Made by a program: the position numbers and the translations under genes. This document shows positions 50,222 to 58,908 of a stretch of 64,000 nt of DNA, in pieces. The stretch is taken from positions 317,501 to 381,500 of the forward strand of contig CP119315.1 in the NCBI GenBank assembly GCA_029202845.1, given 5' to 3'. Origin of the DNA: Candidatus Sphingomonas colombiensis (GTDB lineage: Bacteria > Pseudomonadota > Alphaproteobacteria > Sphingomonadales > Sphingomonadaceae). Positions within the stretch are counted from its first letter, which is position 1; the number at the start of each line of letters is the position of its first letter. The notes beneath the pieces are model-generated. The model worked only from the letters and a program-made list of their open reading frames with translations. It searched no databases and was not told the origin of the DNA.

Positions 50222-51376
50222 ATGGCATCATCGCTCACCATCCGCCCCGTTCTGACGAAGCGCGATCGCAAGACCTTCGTCGACTTCCCCTTCCACCTCT
50301 ATCGCGACGACCCGAACTGGGTGCCGCCGCTGAAGGGCGAGGCGCTCGGGCTGATCACGCCCGAGAAGAATGGCTGGTATAGCCATGCGAAGGCACAGCT
50401 TTTCCTTGCCGAAGAGGGCGGTCGCGTGGTCGGGCGCATCTCCGCGCATATCGATACGCTGGCGCTGGAAATGCCGCCCGAACAGGGCTTCGGCCCGGGC
50501 ACCGGCTTCTGGGGGCTGATGGAGGCTGAGCGCGAGGACATATTCGTCGCGCTGCTCGCCGCGGCAGAGGCATGGCTGCGTGAACAGGGTACGACGCGCG
50601 TGATCGGTCCCGTCTCGCAATCGGTGTGGGAAGAGCCGGGGCTGTTGATCCAGGGCTTCGATCATCCGCCGACGGTGATGATGGGCCATGCCCGGCCGGA
50701 ATATCAGGGCTGGGTCGAGCGCGCGAGCTATCAGCCGGTGAAGCAGCTGCTTACTTATGATCTGCCGATCAGCGAGGGTTTCCCCCCGATCGTCAACCGC
50801 ATCGTCGCGTCCGGCGAGAAGAACCCGCGCATCCGCATCCGCAACGTCGATAAATCGAAATTCGAGGACGAGGCCGCTATCATCCTCGCGATCCTCAATG
50901 ATGCCTGGTCGGACAATTGGGGTTTCATCCCCCTTACGCCACCCGAGATCGCGGACGTCGGGGTCAAGCTGAAGCCGATCGTGTTCAACGATCTGATCCG
51001 CATCGCGGAGGTGGATGGCAAGCCGGTCGCGTTCATGATGACCCTCCCGGATCTCAACGAGGCGATCAAGCCGCTCAACGGCAATCTGCTGCCGTTCGGC
51101 TGGGCGAAATTGCTGCTGTGGCTGCGCAAACCGAAGGCGCGGACGATGCGCGTGCCGCTGATGGGCGTACTGAAGGAGCTTCAGACGTCGCGCCTCGCCA
51201 GCCAGCTCGCCTTCATGATGATCGAGTTCATCCGTCGCGACGCAGTGGCGCATTACGGCTCCACTCGCGCCGAGATCGGATGGGTGCTGGATGACAATCA
51301 GGGGATGCGCTCGATCGCCGATGCGATCCAGAGCAAGGTCAACAAGGTCTATCAGATCTACGCACGGGATTTGTAA
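50222..51376 (+). CDS. GNAT-like N-acyltransferase, candidate bacterial ceramide synthase
   Basis: A 384-residue protein with an acyl-CoA N-acyltransferase-like layout: an N-terminal part (FVDFPFHLYRDDPNWVPPL, QLFLAEEGGRVVGRISAHID), a middle with TTRVIGPVSQSVWEEPGLLI, and a C-terminal half with FAFMM-type strand VAFMMTLPDLNEAI and IGWVLDDNQGMRSIADAI. Proteins of this size and layout are often named N-acetyltransferase or dATP pyrophosphohydrolase. I believe it corresponds to the Caulobacter ceramide synthase bCerS (CC_1154), an unusual GNAT-type enzyme that acylates the sphingoid base; that is a memory-based inference. Location 6 kb from spt, in a lipid-related block, fits. No signal peptide is seen. 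Confidence 0.6.
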   Translation: MASSLTIRPVLTKRDRKTFVDFPFHLYRDDPNWVPPLKGEALGLITPEKNGWYSHAKAQLFLAEEGGRVVGRISAHIDTLALEMPPEQGFGPGTGFWGLMEAEREDIFVALLAAAEAWLREQGTTRVIGPVSQSVWEEPGLLIQGFDHPPTVMMGHARPEYQGWVERASYQPVKQLLTYDLPISEGFPPIVNRIVASGEKNPRIRIRNVDKSKFEDEAAIILAILNDAWSDNWGFIPLTPPEIADVGVKLKPIVFNDLIRIAEVDGKPVAFMMTLPDLNEAIKPLNGNLLPFGWAKLLLWLRKPKARTMRVPLMGVLKELQTSRLASQLAFMMIEFIRRDAVAHYGSTRAEIGWVLDDNQGMRSIADAIQSKVNKVYQIYARDL

Positions 51377-51430
51377 CTCGGGCCGGCGACCCGTGGCGAC
51401 AGGGGGATGCCACGGGTCATCCGCCTGCCC

Positions 51431-51673
51431 TCATTTGGCGAACGGATCGATACCGAGCCTCGCCCAGTCCGCACGGGTGTGGCATACCTTCGTTGGAATA
51501 CGCGAGCCGGTAAGCGTATCGACGACGCAGATGCGTTGCGCCGGCGATGGCGTGGTTGACGGCGCGGCGATCGGCGCCACCGGCGGCGGCGCGACGGTGC
51601 GGGCGCTCGCGGGTGCGGCCAGCGAAACGGCGGCAACGATAGACGTGGTGGCGATCAGGAACTGGGTCTTCAT
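51431..51673 (-). CDS. Small exported protein with a two-cysteine motif
   Basis: An 80-residue protein with a signal peptide (FLIATTSIVAAVSLAAPASA), a Pro/Ala spacer and a short mature domain, RICVVDTLTGSRIPTKVCHT, ending RADWARLGIDPFAK. The two Cys are 16 apart and likely form a disulfide. I recall this kind of C-terminal block (TGSRIP, then VC, then Trp) in many small sphingomonad exported proteins, but no function is known to me. The promoter region upstream (51674-51864) is AT-rich around 51745-51790 and holds no other gene. Confidence 0.7.
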   Translation of the reverse strand: MKTQFLIATTSIVAAVSLAAPASARTVAPPPVAPIAAPSTTPSPAQRICVVDTLTGSRIPTKVCHTRADWARLGIDPFAK

Positions 51674-51864
51674 GGCTTCCTCCTCCGAAAATCCGGCAGC
51701 GCTTTCGTGCTGCGGCTTTCGAATTGCATCAGCCGTGCCAATTGGATGATTTTATATTTTTCAATGTGTTGCTCGTCATCCCTAACTAACGAGACGCCGA
51801 ATATTGGCGAAACATGCGTTATATCGGCATAATACACCAACACGCCCCCCGCAGGGCGCCGGCG

Positions 51865-52689
51865 CTACAATTCGGTGCGCACCCGCCACAGTTCCGGGAA
51901 CAACTCCACCTCCAGCATCTTGCGAAGATAGGCCGCACCAGCGGTGCCGCCCGATCCGCGTTTCAGCCCGATGATCCGCTCCACCGTGGTGACGTGATTG
52001 AATCGCCAGCGCCGGAAATAGTCTTCAAGGTCGACCAGCTTTTCGGCCAGCTCGTACAAATCCCAATATTTCTCCGGCGCCTCATAGATACGCCGCCACG
52101 CCGCGATCGCCGCCGGATCGCACCCGCGCTGCGTCCGCCAGTCCCGCGCAAGCTCACCGGCGTCGATCCCGCGCCGCGCGACCAGCATCAGCGCCTCGTC
52201 ATAGAGGCTCGGGGCGGCAAGGATCGCTTCCAGCCCGGCCATCACCTCCGGCCGATGGGCGTGCACCGAAAGCGTCGTCATGTTGCGGTTGCCGAGCAGG
52301 AACTCGATCGCGCGATATTGCCAGGACTGGAAGCCGGACGACTGGCCGAGCGAGGCGCGGAACTCGGTATATTCGCTCGGCGTCATCGTGCGCAGCACAT
52401 CCCACGCGCTGTTGAGCTGCTCGAAGATCCGCGCGACCCGCGCCAGCATCTTGAATGCCGGCGGCAACCGATCCGCGCGGATCGCGGCGACCGCGCTCGT
52501 CAGTTCATGAACCGCGAGCTTCATCCATAATTCCGATGTTTGATGCTGAATGATGAACAGCATCTCGTCGTGCGCGGTGGAAAGCGGGTGCTGCGCATCA
52601 AGGATGCGTTCGAGCCCCAGGTAATCGCCATAGGACATGGCATCAGAAAAATCGGTGCGCGCGCCGTTCGCCGGATTATTGTCAGTCAC
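51865..52689 (-). CDS. kynA: Tryptophan 2,3-dioxygenase
   Basis: A 274-residue haem enzyme that opens the indole ring of tryptophan to N-formylkynurenine, the first step of tryptophan degradation. Diagnostic blocks are MLFIIQHQTSELWMKL, IFEQLNSAWDVLRTMTPSEY, FRASLGQSSGFQSWQYRAIE and RWRFNHVTTVERIIG, which holds the proximal haem His; GTAGAAYLRKMLEVELFPEL closes it. The start is probably the GTG at 52689. It is divergent from the PLP gene at 52816; kynB and kynU are not in the window. Confidence 0.95.
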   Translation of the reverse strand: MTDNNPANGARTDFSDAMSYGDYLGLERILDAQHPLSTAHDEMLFIIQHQTSELWMKLAVHELTSAVAAIRADRLPPAFKMLARVARIFEQLNSAWDVLRTMTPSEYTEFRASLGQSSGFQSWQYRAIEFLLGNRNMTTLSVHAHRPEVMAGLEAILAAPSLYDEALMLVARRGIDAGELARDWRTQRGCDPAAIAAWRRIYEAPEKYWDLYELAEKLVDLEDYFRRWRFNHVTTVERIIGLKRGSGGTAGAAYLRKMLEVELFPELWRVRTEL

Positions 52690-52815
52690 TCGTCTTTCCC
52701 ATCTCAGGCCCCTTCCCCCCTAGGGCAAAGTGCGCTGGCAGGCGATGGTGGACATGGCCGCCAAAGCCGCGCACTTAGCCCCCGTAACATCCACGGGCTC
52801 CCGAAAGCATCGACC

Positions 52816-53919
52816 ATGAACGCGCCGTCCCCAATCGTTCCACACCGCGACGTCGTGCGGGATTCGGCAGAACATCGCGTGTGGCTGACCGAGGCGATCC
52901 GGCGGATCGAGGCCGATTTCAACCGCTCCGCCGATACGCACCTGATCCGCGTGGATCTGCCGCGCTATCCCGGCATCACATTGTATCTGAAGGATGAAAG
53001 CTCACATCCGACGGGCAGCCTGAAGCACCGTCTCGCGCGCTCGCTGTTCCTTTATGCGCTGTGTAATGAGTGGATCGGGCCGAACACCTGCGTGATCGAG
53101 GCATCGTCCGGCTCGACCGCGGTGAGCGAAGCCTATTTCGCGCGGATGCTCGGGCTGCGCTTCATCGCGGTGGTGCCCGCAACGACGGCCGCGCCCAAGC
53201 TCGACGCGATCCGCTTCGAGGGGGGCGAGATTCACACCGTCGACGATCCTCGCACGGTCTATGACGTGGCGCAGCGGCTCGCGGCGGAAACCGGCGGCCA
53301 TTATATCGACCAGTTCACCTATGCCGAGCGCGCGACCGACTGGCGCGGCAACAACAATATCGCCGAAAGCATCTTCTCGCAGATGGCGCGCGAGGAACGG
53401 CCGATCCCCGATTGGGTCGTCTGCGGCGCCGGGACCGGCGGCACCTCCGCCACGATCGGCCGGTTCATCCGCTATCAGCGCCACGCCACACGTTTGCTCG
53501 TCGCCGATCCGATCCATTCCGTATTTCATCAGCATTATGCGGACAGGAGCGTTTCGCAGCTTCCGGAGGGTTGCGCCTCGTGCATCGAAGGCATCGGCCG
53601 CCCGCGCGTCGAGCCGAGCTTCGTGCCCGGCGTGATCGACCGGATGATCGCAGTGGACGATGCCGAGAGCGTCGGCGCGATGCGCGCGCTGTCCGATCGG
53701 CTTGGCCGGCGCGTCGGCGGCTCCACCGGCACCAACCTGTGGGCCTGCACGCAACTGGTGGAGGAAATGGCCGTCGCCGGCGAGCGGGGCAGCATCGTCA
53801 CCCTGCTGTGCGATGGCGGAGAGCGCTACGGCTGCACCTATTATGACGACGCGTGGCTTGCCGAACGCGGCATCGAATGGCGGAGCGCGGCGGAGCGGGT
53901 CTCCTCGCTCTGGCGTTAG
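52816..53919 (+). CDS. PLP-dependent cysteine synthase-family enzyme, Cds1-like cysteine desulfhydrase
   Basis: A 367-residue fold-type II PLP enzyme. The Schiff-base lysine is Lys70 in DESSHPTGSLKHRLARSL, ASSGSTAVSEAY is the phosphate/substrate loop, and GAGTGGTSATIGRFIRY binds the PLP phosphate. The extended N-terminus (WLTEAIRRIEADFNRSADTH) and LCDGGERYGCTYYDDAW distinguish it from CysK and match the mycobacterial Cds1 group, which releases sulfide and pyruvate from cysteine. Cysteine synthesis cannot be excluded. It starts at ATG 52816, 126 bases from the divergent kynA. Confidence 0.85.
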   Translation: MNAPSPIVPHRDVVRDSAEHRVWLTEAIRRIEADFNRSADTHLIRVDLPRYPGITLYLKDESSHPTGSLKHRLARSLFLYALCNEWIGPNTCVIEASSGSTAVSEAYFARMLGLRFIAVVPATTAAPKLDAIRFEGGEIHTVDDPRTVYDVAQRLAAETGGHYIDQFTYAERATDWRGNNNIAESIFSQMAREERPIPDWVVCGAGTGGTSATIGRFIRYQRHATRLLVADPIHSVFHQHYADRSVSQLPEGCASCIEGIGRPRVEPSFVPGVIDRMIAVDDAESVGAMRALSDRLGRRVGGSTGTNLWACTQLVEEMAVAGERGSIVTLLCDGGERYGCTYYDDAWLAERGIEWRSAAERVSSLWR

Positions 53920-53928
53920 AAACGCCCG

Positions 53929-54105
53929 ATGCCATCGTTCACGATCCTCGCGACGACCGGCGATGGCGCCCACACCGGCGCCGTCCGCCCGCGCACCGCA
54001 CCCGAGCTTTCGGACATCGCGCTGTTTGTCGTCGCGATACTGGCGGTGTGGCTGACTCGCCGCGCTTTGCGTCGTCGGATGCGAAAAGGTCCGCCGGACG
54101 GTTGA
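53929..54105 (+). CDS. Candidate 58-residue membrane-tail protein
   Basis: A short reading that starts MPSFTILATTGDGAHTGAVR, has a single hydrophobic stretch (DIALFVVAILAVWLTRRA, about residues 29-46) and ends in an Arg-rich tail. The order small head, PELSD, helix, basic tail resembles C-terminal sorting or anchoring signals, but the protein is too short to call. It stops 32 bases before hisE. The upstream TTAGAAAC region forms a short hairpin (GGCGTT/AACGCC) rather than a ribosome site. Real gene status is uncertain. Confidence 0.35.
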   Translation: MPSFTILATTGDGAHTGAVRPRTAPELSDIALFVVAILAVWLTRRALRRRMRKGPPDG

Positions 54106-54137
54106 CCGCGCGCGCGCCACACGGCACCGCTGCCGCC

Positions 54138-54473
54138 ATGGCCGACGATACGCTCGACCGCCTTGAGGCGACGATCCGCGCGCGCAAAGACGCCGCGGCA
54201 ATGAAATCCTATACCGCCAGCCTGTTCTTTCAGGGGCGGAACAGAATCGCGCAAAAACTGGGCGAGGAAGCGATCGAAACCGTGATCGCCGCCTGTTCCG
54301 GCGACGATGCGAAGATCATCCCCGAAGCGGCGGACCTGATTTTCCACCTGATCGTCCTGCTCGCCGATGCGGACCTCAGTCTGAACGATGTGCGGCGAGA
54401 GCTGGAACGGCGCGAGGGCCAGTCCGGTCACGACGAAAAAGCCGGCCGCCCCCTTTCCTTCCGCCCCGAATAG
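54138..54473 (+). CDS. hisE: Phosphoribosyl-ATP pyrophosphatase HisE
   Basis: A 111-residue MazG-type pyrophosphohydrolase that removes pyrophosphate from PR-ATP in histidine synthesis. Conserved elements: TLDRLEATIRARKDA, SYTASLFFQGRNRIAQKLGE with EEAIETVIAA (metal-binding acidic residues) and AADLIFHLIVLLADADLSL. It stands alone here without hisI fusion; other his genes are not in the window. The HIT gene follows after 11 bases, a pairing typical of alphaproteobacteria. Confidence 0.93.
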   Translation: MADDTLDRLEATIRARKDAAAMKSYTASLFFQGRNRIAQKLGEEAIETVIAACSGDDAKIIPEAADLIFHLIVLLADADLSLNDVRRELERREGQSGHDEKAGRPLSFRPE

Positions 54474-54484
54474 GAGCCGCCATC

Positions 54485-54877
54485 ATGGCCGTCGACGCCA
54501 CCCAGCCCTATGACGACCAGAATATCTTCGCGAAAATCCTGCGCGACGAAATTCCCTCGCGTCGTGTTTATGAGGATGAGTTCGCGCTCGCCTTTCACGA
54601 TATCGCGCCGTGGTCGCCAACGCATATCCTTGTGATCCCCAAGGGGAAATACGTCTCCTGGGATGATTTCACCGCCAGGGCGCCGGATAGCGAAATCACC
54701 GGTTTCATCCGCGCCATCGGCAAGGTGGCGCGCGATCAGGGCCTGGTCGCGCCGGGTTATCGCCTGCTGGCCAATACCGGGCTCGATTCGCATGCGGAGG
54801 TGCCGCACCTTCACGTCCACATCCTCGCCGGCCGGCCGCTCGGGCCGATGCTGGTGCAGAACGACAGCCGTCGCTGA
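54485..54877 (+). CDS. HIT-family nucleotide hydrolase (Hint-like)
   Basis: A 130-residue protein with the histidine triad HLHVHILAGRPLGPM near the C-terminus and IFAKILRDEIPSRRVYEDEF at the N-terminus, the layout of Hint/HinT purine nucleoside phosphoramidases. It hydrolyses AMP-lysine-type phosphoramidates in vitro in other species; the physiological substrate is unclear. It is 11 bases after hisE and presumably co-transcribed. Confidence 0.92.
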   Translation: MAVDATQPYDDQNIFAKILRDEIPSRRVYEDEFALAFHDIAPWSPTHILVIPKGKYVSWDDFTARAPDSEITGFIRAIGKVARDQGLVAPGYRLLANTGLDSHAEVPHLHVHILAGRPLGPMLVQNDSRR

Positions 54878-54977
54878 CCGCATTCCGGGCATGTTGAGAC
54901 TTTGCGGATGGGCCATTCGCGGCTAGGTTCCGTCAATTAACGTATTTGGCCGCCTGGGGGGCGGTCGAGGGAGGATT

Positions 54978-56546
54978 ATGGCAACTAGACCCGTGGAAGG
55001 TCTTATCGGGCGGATGCTGCTTCGCAAAACAGTGGAGCAGGTTCAGCGCGAGACACAGGCAAGCGAGCTCAAGCGAACGTTGAGCGCCGCCAATCTCGTG
55101 TTCCTCGGCATCGGCTGTATCATCGGCGCAGGCATCTTCGTCCGCACCGGTAACGCAGCCGCGCTCCATGCCGGGCCGGCGGTGCTGATCTCATTCGTCG
55201 TCGCGGGCATCATCTGCGGGCTTGCCGGCCTGTGCTATGCCGAGCTTTCGTCGACGCTCCCGGTTTCGGGATCCGCCTATACCTATTCCTACACCACGAT
55301 CGGCGAGTTCGCCGCCTGGGTGATGGGGGCGCTCCTGCTGCTCGAATACGGCCTTGCCGCATCCGTCGTGGCGGTCGGCTGGTCCGGATATGTCGTATCG
55401 CTGCTGCGCGATTATAACATCGTCATCCCCGTCGAACTGACCGGCCCGAGCGGGCACGCGATCATGGCGAACGGCGCGGCGGTGCTTGGCGCCAACGGCG
55501 CGCCGCTCACCTATCTGTTCAATCTTCCCGCCTTCGCGATCTGTGCCGTTCTCGGCGCATTGCTCGTCGTCGGCGTGAGCGAGAGCGCGAAGGTGAACAA
55601 CGCGATCGTGCTGGTGAAGATGACGGTGATCATCGCCTTCATCCTGATCGTCGGCTGGTTCGTGATCCAGAATTTCGGCACGCTGAAAGCGAATTGGGAT
55701 CCGTTCATCCCGCCGCCCTCGGGCGAAAAGGGTGAATTCGGCTGGGGCGGCATCATGCGCGCCGCGTCGATCGTGTTCTTCGCCTATATCGGGTTCGAGG
55801 CGGTCTCCACCGCCGGACAGGAAGCGAAGAACCCTGCGCGCGACATGCCGATCGGCATCATCGGCAGCCTCGTGATCTGCACCGTGATCTACATGCTGGT
55901 CTCCGTCACGATGACGCTGATCGTGAACTACAAGATGCTCAACGTGCCCGATCCCGTCGCGGTCGCGGTCGATGCGCTCGGCCCGCAATGGAGCTGGTTC
56001 GCGAAGATCATCAAGATCGGCGCGATCGTCGGCCTCACCTCCGTCGTGCTCGTGCTGATGTATGGCCAGACGCGCATCTTCTACACGATGGCGCGTGACG
56101 GCCTGCTGCCGCGCGTGTTCGCCACCGTCCATCCGCGCTTCAAGACGCCGTGGGTCAACACGATCCTCGTCGCGATGATCGTGGCCTGCGCGGCGGGCTT
56201 CTTCGACATCAACACGCTCGGCGACATGACCTCGGTCGGCACGCTGGCCGCGTTCGGCATCGTCTGTCTGACGGTGATCTACCTGCGTCGTTCGCACCCG
56301 AATCTGGCACGCGGTTTCCGTGTACCGCTCTATCCGGTGCTGCCGGCGCTCGGCATCCTGTTCTGCTTCGGCCTGATTTTCACGGTCGAGACGCGGGTGC
56401 TGATTTTCTTCGCCTGGTATTCGGGCGCCGCGATCGTGCTCTACTTCGTGTACGGCATGCACAATTCGCGGCTCTACAAGGGCCTCGATGAGATCGAGGG
56501 CAAGGACATGGGCGAATATGTCGCGCCCGTCGGCGAACAGCCCTAA
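54978..56546 (+). CDS. APC-superfamily amino acid permease
   Basis: A 522-residue transporter with about 12 membrane helices. The first helix holds the substrate-binding motif LGIGCIIGAGIFVRTG, and CYAELSSTLPVSGSAYTYSY follows, typical of the cationic amino acid transporter-like (YhdG/CAT) branch. GFEAVSTAGQEAKNPARDMP is another APC signature. Substrate specificity cannot be assigned. A strong GGAGGA ribosome site precedes the ATG. The 100 bases upstream hold no gene; an inverted repeat follows the stop. Confidence 0.88.
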   Translation: MATRPVEGLIGRMLLRKTVEQVQRETQASELKRTLSAANLVFLGIGCIIGAGIFVRTGNAAALHAGPAVLISFVVAGIICGLAGLCYAELSSTLPVSGSAYTYSYTTIGEFAAWVMGALLLLEYGLAASVVAVGWSGYVVSLLRDYNIVIPVELTGPSGHAIMANGAAVLGANGAPLTYLFNLPAFAICAVLGALLVVGVSESAKVNNAIVLVKMTVIIAFILIVGWFVIQNFGTLKANWDPFIPPPSGEKGEFGWGGIMRAASIVFFAYIGFEAVSTAGQEAKNPARDMPIGIIGSLVICTVIYMLVSVTMTLIVNYKMLNVPDPVAVAVDALGPQWSWFAKIIKIGAIVGLTSVVLVLMYGQTRIFYTMARDGLLPRVFATVHPRFKTPWVNTILVAMIVACAAGFFDINTLGDMTSVGTLAAFGIVCLTVIYLRRSHPNLARGFRVPLYPVLPALGILFCFGLIFTVETRVLIFFAWYSGAAIVLYFVYGMHNSRLYKGLDEIEGKDMGEYVAPVGEQP

Positions 56547-56559
56547 CGGATCGCCAACG

Positions 56560-56596
56560 GCCCGTTCGCCCTTCGACAAACGGGGGGCGGACGGGC
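56560..56596. repeat. Palindromic element between permease and ligA genes
   Basis: Arms of 12 bases (56560-56571 and 56585-56596) pair with one G-T wobble around a 13-base loop containing CTTCGACAAA. The core resembles a degenerate copy of a dispersed intergenic palindrome I recall in sphingomonads and other GC-rich proteobacteria (CTTCGACAAGCTCAG type). It starts 13 bases after the permease stop and may act as a terminator. No other copy was noticed in this window. Confidence 0.5.
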
Positions 56597-56609
56597 TAGG
56601 GGGCGCCGC

Positions 56610-58736
56610 ATGAGCGCCCTCCCCACTACCGACGCCGAAGCCGCCGCCGAACTGGAGCGACTGGCCGGCGAAATCGCCTATCACAACCGCCGTTATCATA
56701 CCGAGGACGCGCCGGAGATTTCCGACGCGGACTATGACGCGCTCGTCCGCCGCAGCAATGCGATCGAGGCGGCCTTCCCGCACCTGATCCGCACGGATTC
56801 ACCGTCCCGCCTGATCGGCGCCGCGCCTGCCTCGCATCTCGCCAAGGTGCGGCACGCCAAAGCGATGACCAGCCTCGACAACGCCTTTTCGGACGAGGAG
56901 GTCGAGGAATTCGTCGCCCGCGTGCGCCGTTTCCTCCGGCTTTCGGACGACACGCCCGTCGCGCTTACGGCCGAGCCGAAGATCGACGGCCTGTCCTGCT
57001 CCCTACGCTACGAAAGCCGCCGGCTGGTGCGCGCGTTGACCCGTGGCGACGGCACGACCGGCGAGGATGTTACCGCCAATGTCGCGACGATTGCCGACAT
57101 TCCGAAAACTTTGCCCGCCAGCGCCCCCGAGTTGTTCGAGGTGCGTGGCGAGGTCTATATGGCGAAGGCCGACTTCACGGCGCTCAATGCTCGGCTCGCG
57201 GCGGAAGCAGCGGAGGTCGGCAAGGAAGCTCGCCAGTTCGCCAACCCGCGCAACGCCGCCGCTGGTTCGCTGCGCCAGAAGGACGCCTCCGTCACCGCCA
57301 GCCGTCCGCTGCGCTTCCTCGCACATGGCTGGGGCGAGGTTTCCGCGCTGCCCGGTGAAACGCAGGCCGAGGTGGTCGCCGCGATCCGGACATGGGGCAT
57401 TCCGGTCGCCGACGGCTTCGTCCGCGTCGGTGGCGCCGCCGAAGCTCTGGCGCAATATCGCGCGATCGAAGCTATGCGTGCCGAACTGCCGTTCGATATC
57501 GATGGTGTGGTCTACAAGATCGACCGGCTCGACTGGCAGGAACGGCTGGGCTTCGTCGCGCGCGCGCCGCGCTGGGCGATCGCGCACAAATTCCCCGCCG
57601 AACGCGCACAGACCACGATCGAGGCGATCGATATTCAGGTCGGCCGCACCGGCAAACTCACCCCCGTCGCCCGCCTGACGCCGGTGACCGTAGGGGGCGT
57701 CGTCGTCTCCAACGCGACGTTGCACAATGGCGATGAGATCGCGCGGCTCGATGCGCATCCCGGCGACCGCGTGGTGATCCAGCGCGCCGGCGACGTGATC
57801 CCGCAGATCGTGGAAAATCTGTCCCGCGAGGAAGGCCGCGCGCCATGGCCCTTCCCCACCCATTGCCCGGAATGCCATTCCGAAGCGGTCCGCGAGCCGG
57901 GCGAGGTCGACTGGCGATGCTCCGGCGGCCTCGTCTGCCCGGCGCAGCAGGTTGAGCGGTTACGCCACTTCGCCTCGCGCCACGCGCTCGATATCGAGGG
58001 GCTGGGCATCACCAATATCGAAAATTTCTTCGCCGACCGCCTGATCGCGACACCCGCCGACATCTTCCGGCTGACCGAAGAACAGCTTCTCGCCCGCGAA
58101 CGCTGGGCCGAGGTATCGGCGCGCAATCTGATCGCGGCGATCGACGCCAAACGCAATCCGCCGCTAGATCGGCTGCTGTTCGCGCTCGGCATCCGCCATA
58201 TCGGCGAGGTGACCGCGCGCGATCTCGCTCGTCGCTGGCAGAGCTGGCCCGCGTTCCGTCAGATGGTGCAAACGGGGATCGAGCGGCGCGATGCGATGCT
58301 TCAGGCGATCGGCGAGAGCGATGACAAATTGCTCCAGCGCACCGCAAAGGAACTCGCCGCGATCGCCGACACCAAGCAGGTCGGCCCCGAGGTCGCGCTG
58401 GCGCTGATCGATTTCTTCGCCGAGGAGCAGAATGACGCCGCCGTCGCCGATCTGCTGACGCAAGTGACCCCGGCAGAGGTGATCCACGAAACCCGCGCGT
58501 CGGAGGTATCGGGGAAAACGGTCGTCTTCACCGGCACGCTGGAAACGATGAGTCGCGACGAGGCGAAGGCGCAGGCCGAATCGCTCGGCGCGCGCGTCTC
58601 CGGGTCGGTTTCGGCAAAGACCGATCTGCTCGTCGCCGGCCCCGGCGCGGGATCGAAAGCAAAAAAAGCCGCCGAACTGGGTATCAAGGTGGTCGATGAG
58701 GCCGGCTGGCAGGCAATCGTGGCCGCCGCCGGCTGA
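56610..58736 (+). CDS. ligA: NAD-dependent DNA ligase LigA
   Basis: A 708-residue ligase that seals nicks with NAD. Domain Ia (HNRRYHTEDAPEISDADYD) binds NMN; adenylation uses Lys124 in TAEPKIDGLSCSLRYE; the OB fold has VGRTGKLTPVARLTPV; a four-Cys zinc finger lies in CPECHSEAVREPGEVDWRC and the following VCPAQQ; helix-hairpin-helix repeats follow; a C-terminal BRCT domain (SGKTVVFTGTLETMSRDEAK) completes it. The length is slightly above the usual 670-700. The start is 14 bases after the palindrome. Confidence 0.97.
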   Translation: MSALPTTDAEAAAELERLAGEIAYHNRRYHTEDAPEISDADYDALVRRSNAIEAAFPHLIRTDSPSRLIGAAPASHLAKVRHAKAMTSLDNAFSDEEVEEFVARVRRFLRLSDDTPVALTAEPKIDGLSCSLRYESRRLVRALTRGDGTTGEDVTANVATIADIPKTLPASAPELFEVRGEVYMAKADFTALNARLAAEAAEVGKEARQFANPRNAAAGSLRQKDASVTASRPLRFLAHGWGEVSALPGETQAEVVAAIRTWGIPVADGFVRVGGAAEALAQYRAIEAMRAELPFDIDGVVYKIDRLDWQERLGFVARAPRWAIAHKFPAERAQTTIEAIDIQVGRTGKLTPVARLTPVTVGGVVVSNATLHNGDEIARLDAHPGDRVVIQRAGDVIPQIVENLSREEGRAPWPFPTHCPECHSEAVREPGEVDWRCSGGLVCPAQQVERLRHFASRHALDIEGLGITNIENFFADRLIATPADIFRLTEEQLLARERWAEVSARNLIAAIDAKRNPPLDRLLFALGIRHIGEVTARDLARRWQSWPAFRQMVQTGIERRDAMLQAIGESDDKLLQRTAKELAAIADTKQVGPEVALALIDFFAEEQNDAAVADLLTQVTPAEVIHETRASEVSGKTVVFTGTLETMSRDEAKAQAESLGARVSGSVSAKTDLLVAGPGAGSKAKKAAELGIKVVDEAGWQAIVAAAG

Positions 58737-58908
58737 TTCCGCGCCCGAAGTGTCGCCTTTTTGCAACGCATCATGATGTGAGTCGAACATTAAATCCGAA
58801 TCGACTCGCGACTGTCATTGAAGCTTAATAATGCGGGGGCACGGGCTCGGCGGACGGTCAGGGAACCGCCGGGAACCTGAGCATAGGCTCAAAAGGGGAC
58901 TTTAGACG

